Below, one piece after another: positions 1-8,811 of a stretch of DNA of 9,644 nucleotides (positions are counted from its first letter, which is position 1; each line of letters starts with the position of its first letter). The DNA comes from Actinomycetes bacterium (lineage in GTDB: Bacteria; Actinomycetota; Actinomycetes; S36-B12; UBA10799): positions 1-9,644 of the forward strand of contig JAKOZM010000183.1 of the NCBI GenBank assembly GCA_029779995.1, in the 5' to 3' direction. The notes beneath the pieces were generated by a model. It did not search any database. It was not told where the DNA came from and saw only the letters and a list, made by a program, of their open reading frames with translations. The position numbers and the translations under genes are program-made.

Positions 1-233
1 AGAGCAGCTGTGTCCTGCTCAAGCCAGTGGTCCTGTGCCGGCCAGTAGCAGCAGCCGCAGCCGGACAGACCGCCTTCTGCCGCACCACCGTGACCCGCAA
101 AGGCTTCATCCGGGTCAACACCAAGGGCTACGACAAGGTCCGCGTCACCGTCCTGGTGCGCTCCAAGCCAAAGCCCGACTTCACCGACCGCTGGAAGCCC
201 AGCACCTGGCGCCAAACCTGGCTGCTGAAGTAG
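1..233 (+). CDS. C-terminal end of a secreted/surface protein (5' partial), paralogue of the next gene
   Basis: The open frame enters from the left edge (first whole codon at base 3) and stops with TAG at 231-233, giving 76 visible residues. Aligned with the last 76 residues of the 996-residue protein at 535-3525, 53 are identical, including three Cys (visible residues 3, 12 and 23), the KPVVLCRPV and GYDxVRVTV stretches, the KPKP motif, and the ending STWRxxWLLK. The module is basic and probably beta-rich. There is no LPXTG motif or membrane helix at the end. Family knowledge: actinobacterial secreted proteins often end in basic beta domains of this general look, but I do not recognise a named family. 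By analogy with its neighbour the full gene probably encodes a large exported protein; that is inference. An internal GTG at 27 is not a real start, because the homology continues upstream of it. Confidence 0.8.
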   Translation, partial: SSCVLLKPVVLCRPVAAAAAGQTAFCRTTVTRKGFIRVNTKGYDKVRVTVLVRSKPKPDFTDRWKPSTWRQTWLLK

Positions 234-242
234 CCACCTAGT

Positions 243-283
243 GAAAGGGGGCCGCATTCCTCACCGGCGTGCGGCCCCCTTTC
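243..283 (+). terminator. Rho-independent-type hairpin after the first surface gene
   Basis: Perfect 14-bp inverted repeat: GAAAGGGGGCCGCA at 243-256 pairs with TGCGGCCCCCTTTC at 270-283, with a 13-base loop. It begins 9 bases after the stop codon. No real U-run follows (CGTGTGCC), which is common for terminators in GC-rich actinobacteria. The stem core resembles that of the terminator after the paralogous gene (3531-3569). Confidence 0.75.
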
Positions 284-534
284 GTGTGCCGCATAACGAT
301 TTGAACTGACGATCTTTTCCCTCCATCGAGGGATGTTGCAGGGCGTGTACAGCGGGTTACGCTGTGCTCGTTCGAACGGTTGACCCGATGGGTCTAACGG
401 GGGCAAGGAGGAGATTGTGCCCACGTTCCGTGACATTCCGGATCACTCAGTCACGCTCTGTGGCCCTCCTGGCTCGAACTCCCCCGCCGCTGTGACCCAC
501 TGTGCGCACCACAACCACCCTCAGGAGGCCGCTC
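284..534 (+). promoter_or_regulatory. Structured upstream/leader region of the large surface protein gene
   Basis: This gap between the two paralogues contains consecutive dyads. They are CCCTC/GAGGG (319-323/328-332), GTACAGCG/CGCTGTGC with one G-U pair (347-354/360-367), the 10-base palindrome CGTTCGAACG (369-378), GACCC/GGGTC (382-386/390-394), GGGCA/TGCCC (401-405/418-422) and CGTGAC/GTCACG (429-434/450-455). A weak promoter-like pair is TTGCAG (336-341) and TACGCT (358-363) with a 16-base spacer; I hold it at low confidence, and it would overlap the second hairpin. The region must contain the promoter of the 996-residue protein, because a strong terminator precedes it. No known riboswitch consensus was recognised. 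The 3' half also carries the 41-codon ORF listed separately. Confidence 0.4.
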
Positions 535-542
535 ATGGCTGA
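417..542 (+). CDS. Candidate 41-residue leader peptide ORF overlapping the start of the surface protein gene
   Basis: The GTG at 417 is preceded by AAGGAGG (405-411) at 5-base spacing, one of the strongest Shine-Dalgarno matches in the window. The frame runs 41 codons to TGA at 540-542, which lies just past the ATG (535-537) of the large gene, so the two ORFs overlap by 8 bases in different frames. The predicted peptide is not hydrophobic, has two Cys, and has a His-rich end (HCAHHNH). It has no signal peptide and no family I recognise. The layout fits a leader peptide that couples or attenuates translation of the downstream gene. The strong ribosome site and the overlap are seen directly; the role is inference, and the ORF could be fortuitous because short open frames are common at high GC. 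Confidence 0.35.
   Translation: MPTFRDIPDHSVTLCGPPGSNSPAAVTHCAHHNHPQEAAHG
523..528 (+). promoter_or_regulatory. Ribosome binding site that fixes the start at 535
   Basis: AGGAGG lies 6 bases before ATG 535-537. It argues for that start rather than the in-frame GTG at 502, which has no Shine-Dalgarno and would put the AGGAGG inside the coding sequence. Confidence 0.75.
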
Positions 543-3525
543 GCGAACATGCAGGAACTCGCGCCGAGGCGGTGTGCTGATCACCGTGCTAGCGCTGCTC
601 TTGGCCCTGGCGCCGGGGGCACTGTCCTCAGCAGCACAGGCCTACACTCCCCCTAGTAACGACATCCAGTTCGAGCTTGAGGGCTGTGATTTCTACAACG
701 GCTTGACTCTGCCGATCGACTTCGGCGGCACCGCCCGCTACGCATGCCCGCAGGGCGAGTACACCCACGGCAACCTGGGCAAGGGCTGGAACGAGTTGGA
801 CCTCGTCCCCTTCCGCATGACCACCCATAACAAGGTCGACCAGGCTTCGACCTTCAACGTGATCATTGCCGTCGATTACATCATCGACGGCACGAAGGGC
901 TACGACTTCATCAGCGTGCCGACGATCTTCCGGCAGAGCACGCAGGGCTGCAGCGTCAGTTCAGGTGACCTTCTCGAGACCGACAAGGTCACCGGCGGCG
1001 AGGACAAGGCCCTCTACCGCGTTCTGACCGTGACGGTCCCCGCAAACGGCGACTGCCAGATCGAGTGGTACAACCAACTCGCTATCGGTTCCAGCGAAGT
1101 GCCGGGTTCGTCCTTGCAGGCCTACATGTTCGAGGGCGAGGACTTCGGGAACCCCGGCAAGCGCACCGTGCCCATTCCGGTCGGTCTCGCGCAGTCGCTG
1201 TCCAAGGACATGACCGCGTCGCGGGGCAGCGACCACACCTGGACAGTGAGCAAGCAGGCGACCCCGGCGGTCATCACCCAGAACACGTGCAGTGCCACCA
1301 CCGACCCGATCGAGTTGCCGGTGAGTGTGCAGGTGTCGTGGACGCGATCACCAGCGCAGCCCGGCGCGGTCACCATCAACACGACCGTCTATGCCAGGAA
1401 CCCGGCAGCCCGGGCGCTGACCATGAAGGTCATGGACAGGATCTATGCGGGGACTGGGCAAACACAGTTGCTCGATACAGCCACTGCCAACAACGTCGTG
1501 GTGCCGCCCAACACGAGCAGTTTTGCCGTCCTGACGCACTCCTACACGTGGGCCAATGCCCCGGTGGACGCGGAGTTCGTCAACGACGTGGCCACCGCGC
1601 AGTTCGTGGAAACCGTGCCTGGGGTACCGCTGCCCGGGCCGCTGACGGCGGCCAAGCAGGCCCCGATCGTGAATGCGTCTGCCGCCAACAGGACGGCCAC
1701 CATCACCGATGAGGAGTGGCTGACCGGCCCGGCCGGCGTGCAGTTCTCAGCCGCAGCGCCCAGCATCGGTGCGTTTGACGGGTACACCGCCGGCACGAAG
1801 ACGGTGGGCCCGGTGAAGTGGGGCTCTGGAGTCCAGAACGGATCTGATTCGTTGACCTTCGCCAAGACGCTCTACATCCCCAAGGGCACGTCGGGCACTG
1901 GGCAGCTGAAGGACATCGCCAAAGTGACCGGATTGAATGGCGTGACCAACGAGGCGACCGCGGCGACTGACCTCAACATCAGCACGTTGGCCACACTGAC
2001 CATCCGCAAGAGCATTCCGGACGTGCTGACCGGCGACGAGACGGCCACCTTCACCTTCGACGTCAAAGACAGCGAGGGTCAGGTAGTCGCCGACGACCTG
2101 CCGATCACGTTCACCGCGGGCCAGACCAGCCAGACCACCGACGTGTCGAACCTGGCGCCCGGCGTCTACACAGTGCTCGAAAACCCGACCGAGGGCTGGG
2201 ACGCCCCCGGTCCGCCGGCTGAGGTCGATCTCAGCGGTACGACCTGCGCCGGCACTGCGCCGTTCATCAACACCCACGCGCCGGCCACGGCCACCGCGAT
2301 CAAGGTGACCGACCCGGCCGGGCAGTCCGGCGGTTGGGACATGACGCTCACCGGTGGCGAATCACCGGAGACCGTTGCCACCGACGAGACTGGAACGGCG
2401 GCGTTCAGCCCATTGGCGGAGGGGTCGTACACGATCACCGAAACCATGAAGAACAACTGGGAGTTCGTCGAGCAGTCCGGCGACTGTGAGTTCACGGTGG
2501 ACTACCCCCGCGACGCGGGCAAGCAGTTCACGTGCACCCTGACCAACAAGCGCAGCATCGCGCAGTTGGGTCTGGTCAAGCGAGTTGTGCCGGCCGGCGA
2601 CCCGACTCAGTGGTCGCTGTCGGCGGTTTCGGCCAGCAGCGCCTACAACCAGAAGGACATTACGGGGGCCGCTGGCGGGACCGGTGGGCCGCGCGACGTC
2701 TACGCCGGTATGACGTACAACCTGTCCGAGGCGGGTTCGGTCGCTGGTTACACCAATGGCCAGACCTGGGTCTGCACCTCCGGTGGCACACCCTACGCCG
2801 GCCAGGACGGGGCGAGCGTGACCCTGCAGCCCGGTGACGTGGTGAGCTGTGAGATCACCAACAGCCGCGACACCGGTGCGGTGCAGATCACCAAGGAGTT
2901 CAACCCGCTCAGCAGTGGTTTCGTCGGGTCATTCACGGTTGCCTACTCCTGCGTCAACGGCTCCACGCCGGTGACTACCGGCACCGCGGAGCTGACGGCC
3001 GGGCAGTCGACGACCGTCGACGGACTGCCCACGGGCACGGTCTGCACGGTGACCGAGCCGACGTTGCCCGCCGCTCCGAGTGGCTGGCAGTTCAACAACG
3101 CGACGTTCGTCCCCGGCGACGGCAAGGCGACTGTCACGACAGCTGGCGAGACGGTCGCGGTGCGGGTCGTGAATTCAATCAGCGCCGTGAGCCCCGAGAA
3201 CGTGAAGCAGCGCTGCCCGATCAATCCCACCCTGCCCGGGGCGAAGGTCACGAAGGTCGGCAACCGCGTGCTGGTCAAGAAGGTCAAGACCAACAACGCG
3301 TGTGCGCTGGTCAAGCCTGTGGTCCTCTGCCGGCCGGTCGCACACGCGGCCTTGGGTGAGACTGCGTTCTGCCGCACCGTGACGACCCGCAAGGGTTACG
3401 TGAAGGTCAAGACCCGCGGCTACGACCGGGTGCGCGTCACGGTTGTCGTCCGGGCCAAGCCGAAGCCCGGGTTCAACGATGATTGGAAGGCCAGCACCTG
3501 GCGTAAGTCCTGGCTGCTGAAGTGA
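535..3525 (+). CDS. Large exported multi-domain surface protein with DUF5979/SpaA-like beta-sandwich repeats
   Basis: 996 residues from ATG 535. Residues 1-36 are a signal peptide: basic start, hydrophobic core LITVLALLLALAPGAL, and likely cleavage after AQA. Residues 37 to about 485 form an N-terminal region with scattered Cys that I cannot assign. Four beta-rich repeats follow, at roughly 485-581, 584-673, 674-779 and 780-884. They carry phrases typical of prealbumin-like/SpaA/DUF5979 domains, such as LAPGVYTVLENP, LAEGSYTITETM and VVSCEITNS. The tail (889-996) is basic with four Cys (894, 923, 932, 946) and ends STWRKSWLLK. There is no LPXTG and no terminal membrane helix, so it is probably secreted or held to the wall non-covalently through the tail (inference). 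Such domains are usual in adhesins and pilin-like stalk proteins of actinobacteria. The gene appears to be transcribed alone, with terminators on both sides. The in-frame GTG at 502 would add 11 residues and is less likely. Confidence 0.85.
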   Translation: MAERTCRNSRRGGVLITVLALLLALAPGALSSAAQAYTPPSNDIQFELEGCDFYNGLTLPIDFGGTARYACPQGEYTHGNLGKGWNELDLVPFRMTTHNKVDQASTFNVIIAVDYIIDGTKGYDFISVPTIFRQSTQGCSVSSGDLLETDKVTGGEDKALYRVLTVTVPANGDCQIEWYNQLAIGSSEVPGSSLQAYMFEGEDFGNPGKRTVPIPVGLAQSLSKDMTASRGSDHTWTVSKQATPAVITQNTCSATTDPIELPVSVQVSWTRSPAQPGAVTINTTVYARNPAARALTMKVMDRIYAGTGQTQLLDTATANNVVVPPNTSSFAVLTHSYTWANAPVDAEFVNDVATAQFVETVPGVPLPGPLTAAKQAPIVNASAANRTATITDEEWLTGPAGVQFSAAAPSIGAFDGYTAGTKTVGPVKWGSGVQNGSDSLTFAKTLYIPKGTSGTGQLKDIAKVTGLNGVTNEATAATDLNISTLATLTIRKSIPDVLTGDETATFTFDVKDSEGQVVADDLPITFTAGQTSQTTDVSNLAPGVYTVLENPTEGWDAPGPPAEVDLSGTTCAGTAPFINTHAPATATAIKVTDPAGQSGGWDMTLTGGESPETVATDETGTAAFSPLAEGSYTITETMKNNWEFVEQSGDCEFTVDYPRDAGKQFTCTLTNKRSIAQLGLVKRVVPAGDPTQWSLSAVSASSAYNQKDITGAAGGTGGPRDVYAGMTYNLSEAGSVAGYTNGQTWVCTSGGTPYAGQDGASVTLQPGDVVSCEITNSRDTGAVQITKEFNPLSSGFVGSFTVAYSCVNGSTPVTTGTAELTAGQSTTVDGLPTGTVCTVTEPTLPAAPSGWQFNNATFVPGDGKATVTTAGETVAVRVVNSISAVSPENVKQRCPINPTLPGAKVTKVGNRVLVKKVKTNNACALVKPVVLCRPVAHAALGETAFCRTVTTRKGYVKVKTRGYDRVRVTVVVRAKPKPGFNDDWKASTWRKSWLLK

Positions 3526-3530
3526 GGTGA

Positions 3531-3569
3531 CGCGAAGGGCCGCACTCCACGTGGGTGCGGCCCTTCGCG
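3531..3569. terminator. 15-bp terminator hairpin after the surface protein gene
   Basis: Perfect inverted repeat CGCGAAGGGCCGCAC (3531-3545) / GTGCGGCCCTTCGCG (3555-3569) with a 9-base loop that contains the palindrome CCACGTGG. It starts 5 bases after the stop codon. No U-run follows on either strand. It could act on both converging transcripts. Confidence 0.75.
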
Positions 3570-3578
3570 CTGTGCGGT

Positions 3579-3627
3579 CAAGGCTGTGGAATATGGACAG
3601 CGCGGTTGTCCATATTGCACAGTCTTG
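3579..3627. repeat. 21-bp near-perfect inverted repeat in the convergent intergenic region
   Basis: The left arm 3579-3599 and right arm 3607-3627 are complementary at 19 of 21 positions around a 7-base spacer (GCGCGGT); one of the two exceptions can form a G-U pair in RNA. The core is AATATGGACA / TGTCCATATT, clearly richer in A/T than its surroundings. It lies 9 bases beyond the 15-bp terminator and about 95 bases after the end of the converging minus-strand operon. It may be a bidirectional terminator, a dispersed palindromic repeat or a protein-binding dyad; the sequence does not decide. Confidence 0.6.
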
Positions 3628-3653
3628 CCTCCGCGGCCGCACTTTCCGGCGAC

Positions 3654-3696
3654 GTTGGCCATTTTCGGGGAGTCTCGGGCCAACAACCCCGGAAAA
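3654..3696. repeat. Interlocking weak inverted repeats just past the end of the minus-strand operon
   Basis: GTTGGCC (3654-3660) pairs with GGCCAAC (3678-3684), and TTTTCGGGG (3662-3670) with CCCCGGAAAA (3687-3696) with one extra base. The two stems cross, so they are alternatives or a pseudoknot. On the minus strand the element starts about 24 bases after the stop codon at 3721 and could serve as the terminator of the dapB operon. It is weaker than the two neighbouring stems. The rest of 3570-3720 shows no gene. Confidence 0.3.
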
Positions 3697-3720
3697 GCTC
3701 GCAAGCCCAAGCCGCGGACC

Positions 3721-6102
<2,382 letters not shown>

Positions 6103-6106
<4 letters not shown>

Positions 6107-8307
6107 TTGTCGTCCGAGGCCTCCGGGGCATCCTCGAGCACGGGGGCCAGGCTCAGCTTGCCGCGGTCGTCGATGTCCTTGATCTCCACGCGAATCTTGT
6201 CGCCGACCTTCACCACGTCGTCGACGCTGTCGATGCGCTTGCCACCGACCAACTTCTTGACCTCGGTGATGTGCAGCAGGCCGTCCTTGCCCGGGATCAG
6301 GGAGATGAACGCCCCGAAGTTCGTGGTCTTGACCACGGTGCCCAGGTAGCGCTCGCCGATTTCCGGCATCTGCGGGTTGGCGATCGCGTTGACCATGGCG
6401 CGAGCCTGCTCGGCCGCGTCACCGTTGGCCGCACCGATGTAGATGGTGCCGTCGTCCTCGATCGTGATGTCGGCGCCGGTGTCCTCCTGAATCTGGTTGA
6501 TGACCTTGCCCTTCGGCCCGATCACCTCGCCGATCTTGTCCACCGGGATGACCACGCTGATCACCCGCGGGGCCAGCACGTTCATCTCGTCGGGGCCGTC
6601 GATGGCCTCACCCATGACCTCCAGAATCGTCATCCGGGCGTCGTGGGCCTGCTCGAGGGCACCGGCCAGCACGCTCGCGGGAATGCCGTCGAGCTTGGTA
6701 TCGAGCTGCAGCGCGGTCACGAACTCGCTCGTGCCGGCGACCTTGAAGTCCATGTCGCCGAACGCGTCCTCAGCGCCGAGGATGTCGGTCAGGGCCACGT
6801 ACTGCATCTGGCCGTCGACCTCGTCGGACACCAGACCCATGGCGATGCCAGCCACAGGGGCCTTCAGCGGCACACCGGCGTTGAGCAGCGAAAGTGTCGA
6901 GGCGCACACCGAGCCCATCGACGTCGAGCCGTTGGAGCCCAGCGCCTCTGAGACCTGCCGGATGGCGTAGGGGAACTCCTCGCGGCTCGGCAGCACGGGC
7001 ACGAGGGCCCGCTCGGCAAGCGCGCCGTGGCCGATCTCGCGGCGCTTCGGGCTGCCCACCCGGCCGGTCTCACCAGTCGAGAAGGGCGGGAAGTTGTAGT
7101 TGTGCATGTAACGCTTGCGGCTGACGGGGCTCAGGGTGTCCAGTTGCTGTTCCATGCGCAGCATGTTCAGCGTGGTCACCCCGAGGATCTGGGTCTCGCC
7201 ACGCTCGAACAGCGCCGAGCCGTGGGCCCGCGGGATCACGTCGACCTCAGCCGACAGCGCCCGGATGTCCGAGAGGCCACGGCCGTCGATGCGGACGTGG
7301 TCGCGCAGGATCCGCTGCCGCACACTCTTCTTCGTGACAGCGCGCAACGCCGCGCCGATCTCCTTCTCGCGGCCCTCGAAGGAGTCGGCCAACGCAGTGG
7401 CGACCTCGTCCTTGACGGCATCCAGGGCGGCCTCGCGCTCCTGCTTGTCGGCGATCGTCAGGGCAGCGGCAACCTTATCGGAGGCCACCTCCTCGACGGC
7501 GGTCAGCGCATCGGGCTGGTAGTCGGGGAACGTCGGGAACTCCCGGGTCTCCTTGCCGGCGCGAGCTGCCAGATCCGACTGGGCCTCACACAGGGCGCGG
7601 ATGAACGGCTTGGCCGCCTCCAGGCCCTCGGCGACCACGGTCTCGGTGGGAGCCGCTGCCCCGCCGCGCACCAGTTCGACGGTGGCCTCGGTGGCCTCGG
7701 CCTCGACCATCATGATCGCGACGTCGTCACCGACGACGCGGCCGGCCACGACCATGTCGAACACGGCCTCCTCCAGCTGCGAGTGGCTCGGGAAGGCGAC
7801 CCAGCGATCCTGGATCAGGGCGACCCGAACGCCGCCGATGGGGCCGCTGAAGGGCAGACCGGACAGTTGCGTGGACATCGACGCTGCGTTGATGGCCAGC
7901 ACGTCATAGGGATGGTCGGGGTTCAGGGACTGAACGGTGATGACCACCTGCACTTCGTTGCGCAGACCCTTCACGAAGCTGGGGCGCAGCGGGCGGTCGA
8001 TGAGCCGGCAGGTGAGGATCGCGTCCTCGCTGGGCCGGCCCTCGCGGCGGAAGAACGAACCGGGGATCCGGCCGAGGGCGTACATGCGCTCCTCGACGTC
8101 CACGGTCAGCGGGAAGAAGTCGAACTGGTCCTTCGGCGTCTTCCCGGCGGTCGTCGCCGACAGCAGCATGGTGTCGCCGTCCAGGTAGGCGACGGCGGAA
8201 CCGGCGGCCTGCCGGGCCAGCCGGCCGGTCTCGAATCGGATGGTGCGGGTGCCGAATGGACCGTTGTCCAGAACGGTCTCGGCGGATTGAATGTTGGAAC
8301 CCTCCAC
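6103..8307 (-). CDS. pnp: Polyribonucleotide nucleotidyltransferase (PNPase)
   Basis: 734 residues. It is a 3'-to-5' phosphorolytic exoribonuclease that degrades mRNA to nucleoside diphosphates and can add tails; in actinobacteria it was also called GpsI. Domains in order are: RNase PH 1 (about 15-145, with [25 protein letters not shown] at 85-109); helical linker (about 240-330); RNase PH 2 (about 340-545); KH (about 580-635, GPKG loop at 597-600); and S1 (about 652-722). The phosphate-binding SNGSTSMGS (458-466) and the catalytic pair Asp514/Asp520 in [15 protein letters not shown] are intact. The GTG start at 8307 has AAGGAGG four bases upstream. It follows rpsO after 169 bases, the classic rpsO-pnp order, and overlaps the M16 gene by 4 bases. 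Confidence 0.97.
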
Positions 8308-8311
8308 GGGC

Positions 8312-8318
8312 CCTCCTT
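8312..8318 (-). promoter_or_regulatory. pnp ribosome binding site
   Basis: On the minus strand AAGGAGG lies 4 bases before GTG 8307. It confirms a GTG start for pnp. Confidence 0.75.
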
Positions 8319-8359
8319 GTTTCTCTTGTGAGGGGTCACCCGCGCCGGTCTTCGATCGA

Positions 8360-8384
8360 GACGGTCCGAGTGTTTCGGGCCGTC
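8360..8384 (-). promoter_or_regulatory. Hairpin in the pnp leader
   Basis: On the minus strand GACGGCCCGA (8384-8375) pairs with TCGGACCGTC (8369-8360) around a 5-base loop AACAC: ten stem positions with one C-A mismatch. It ends about 52 bases before the pnp start. In E. coli pnp is autoregulated through a leader stem cut by RNase III; this stem sits in a comparable place but is shorter. The equivalence is inference. Confidence 0.45.
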
Positions 8385-8433
8385 ACCACCGAGGACCGAG
8401 GCGTTCGAGGCGACCCGGGTTGTGGTGTGAGGA

Positions 8434-8471
8434 TGAGGTGCCGGGCGCGGGTTACGCCACCCGGCACCTCA
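8434..8471 (-). terminator. Hairpin after rpsO (terminator, attenuator or processing site)
   Basis: Perfect 12-bp inverted repeat TGAGGTGCCGGG (8434-8445) / CCCGGCACCTCA (8460-8471) with a 14-base loop that holds a further GCG/CGC pair. It starts 5 bases after the rpsO stop on the minus strand. No U-run follows. It probably ends some rpsO transcripts or protects their 3' ends while others read through into pnp. Confidence 0.6.
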
Positions 8472-8476
8472 AACCG

Positions 8477-8740
8477 CTATCGACGGATACCGAGGCGCGC
8501 GATCAGCGAACGGTAACGTTCGATGTCGGTGCGCGCCAAGTAGTCCAGCAGTCGGCGACGACGTCCCACGAGCAGCAGCAGTCCGCGGCGGCTGTGGTGA
8601 TCGTGCTTGTGCTCCTTGAGATGCTCCGTGAGGTGCGAGATGCGGTGGCTCAGAAGTGCGACCTGCACCTCGGGGCTGCCGGTATCGCCCTCAACGGTGG
8701 CGTACTCAGTGATGATCTTCTGCTTGGTGGCAGTGTCCAT
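8477..8740 (-). CDS. rpsO: 30S ribosomal protein S15
   Basis: 87 residues against 89 in E. coli. It binds the central domain of 16S rRNA early in 30S assembly and forms an intersubunit bridge. The family signature is clear: [12 protein letters not shown], then [35 protein letters not shown], and the ending [16 protein letters not shown] 8740 gives the normal length and is preceded by GAAGGATAGG, a modest ribosome site. The frame stays open to 8767, but an earlier start would add a non-homologous tail. It sits upstream of pnp, as in most bacteria. A leader pseudoknot just upstream of the ribosome site suggests autoregulation by S15. Confidence 0.97.
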   Translation of the reverse strand: MDTATKQKIITEYATVEGDTGSPEVQVALLSHRISHLTEHLKEHKHDHHSRRGLLLLVGRRRRLLDYLARTDIERYRSLIARLGIRR

Positions 8741-8758
8741 GGATGAACCTATCCTTCG

Positions 8759-8804
8759 CGGACGCATGACATATGCGGCCTACCGAGCGTCCGTTCAGTA
8801 GCCG
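8759..8804 (-). promoter_or_regulatory. H-type pseudoknot in the rpsO leader, likely S15 autoregulatory element
   Basis: On the minus strand stem 1 pairs CGGCTACTGA (8804-8795) with TCGGTAGGCCG (8786-8776): ten pairs including one wobble, plus one bulged G. Its 8-base loop ACGGACGC contains CGGACGC (8793-8787), which is fully complementary to GCGTCCG (8765-8759), forming stem 2. The ribosome site GAAGGATAGG begins one base after stem 2. A competing small hairpin CGCAT/ATGCG within about 8762-8776 would disrupt stem 2. S15 is known to repress its own mRNA through leader structures, including a pseudoknot in E. coli. The fold is read from the sequence; S15 binding is inference. Confidence 0.6.
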
Positions 8805-8811
8805 TGGTCCC

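Noticed and set aside
365..385. GTTCGAAC, resembling the T-loop of a tRNA
   Set aside because: No matching acceptor stem, anticodon arm or D arm can be built around it; it is better read as a 10-base palindrome within the leader dyads.
128..436. 102-codon minus-strand open frame at the left edge
   Set aside because: It runs across a clear terminator hairpin, is antisense to the conserved C-terminal module, and has no homology or ribosome site that I can see.
502..534. GTG 502 as the start of the 996-residue protein
   Set aside because: No Shine-Dalgarno before it, whereas AGGAGG lies 6 bases before ATG 535, and the shorter form has a cleaner signal peptide.
3496..3525. Sortase-type anchor at the end of the surface protein
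   Set aside because: No LPXTG-like motif, no hydrophobic helix and only a short basic end; the protein is not a sortase substrate by sequence.
7027..8331. 434-codon plus-strand open frame opposite pnp
   Set aside because: It is antisense to an unambiguous pnp, has a composition typical of a high-GC shadow frame (His/Gly/Asp/Leu-rich) and no recognisable domain.
8741..8767. Upstream extension of rpsO to 8767
   Set aside because: Adds nine residues not found in S15 proteins and would place coding sequence over the leader pseudoknot and the ribosome site.
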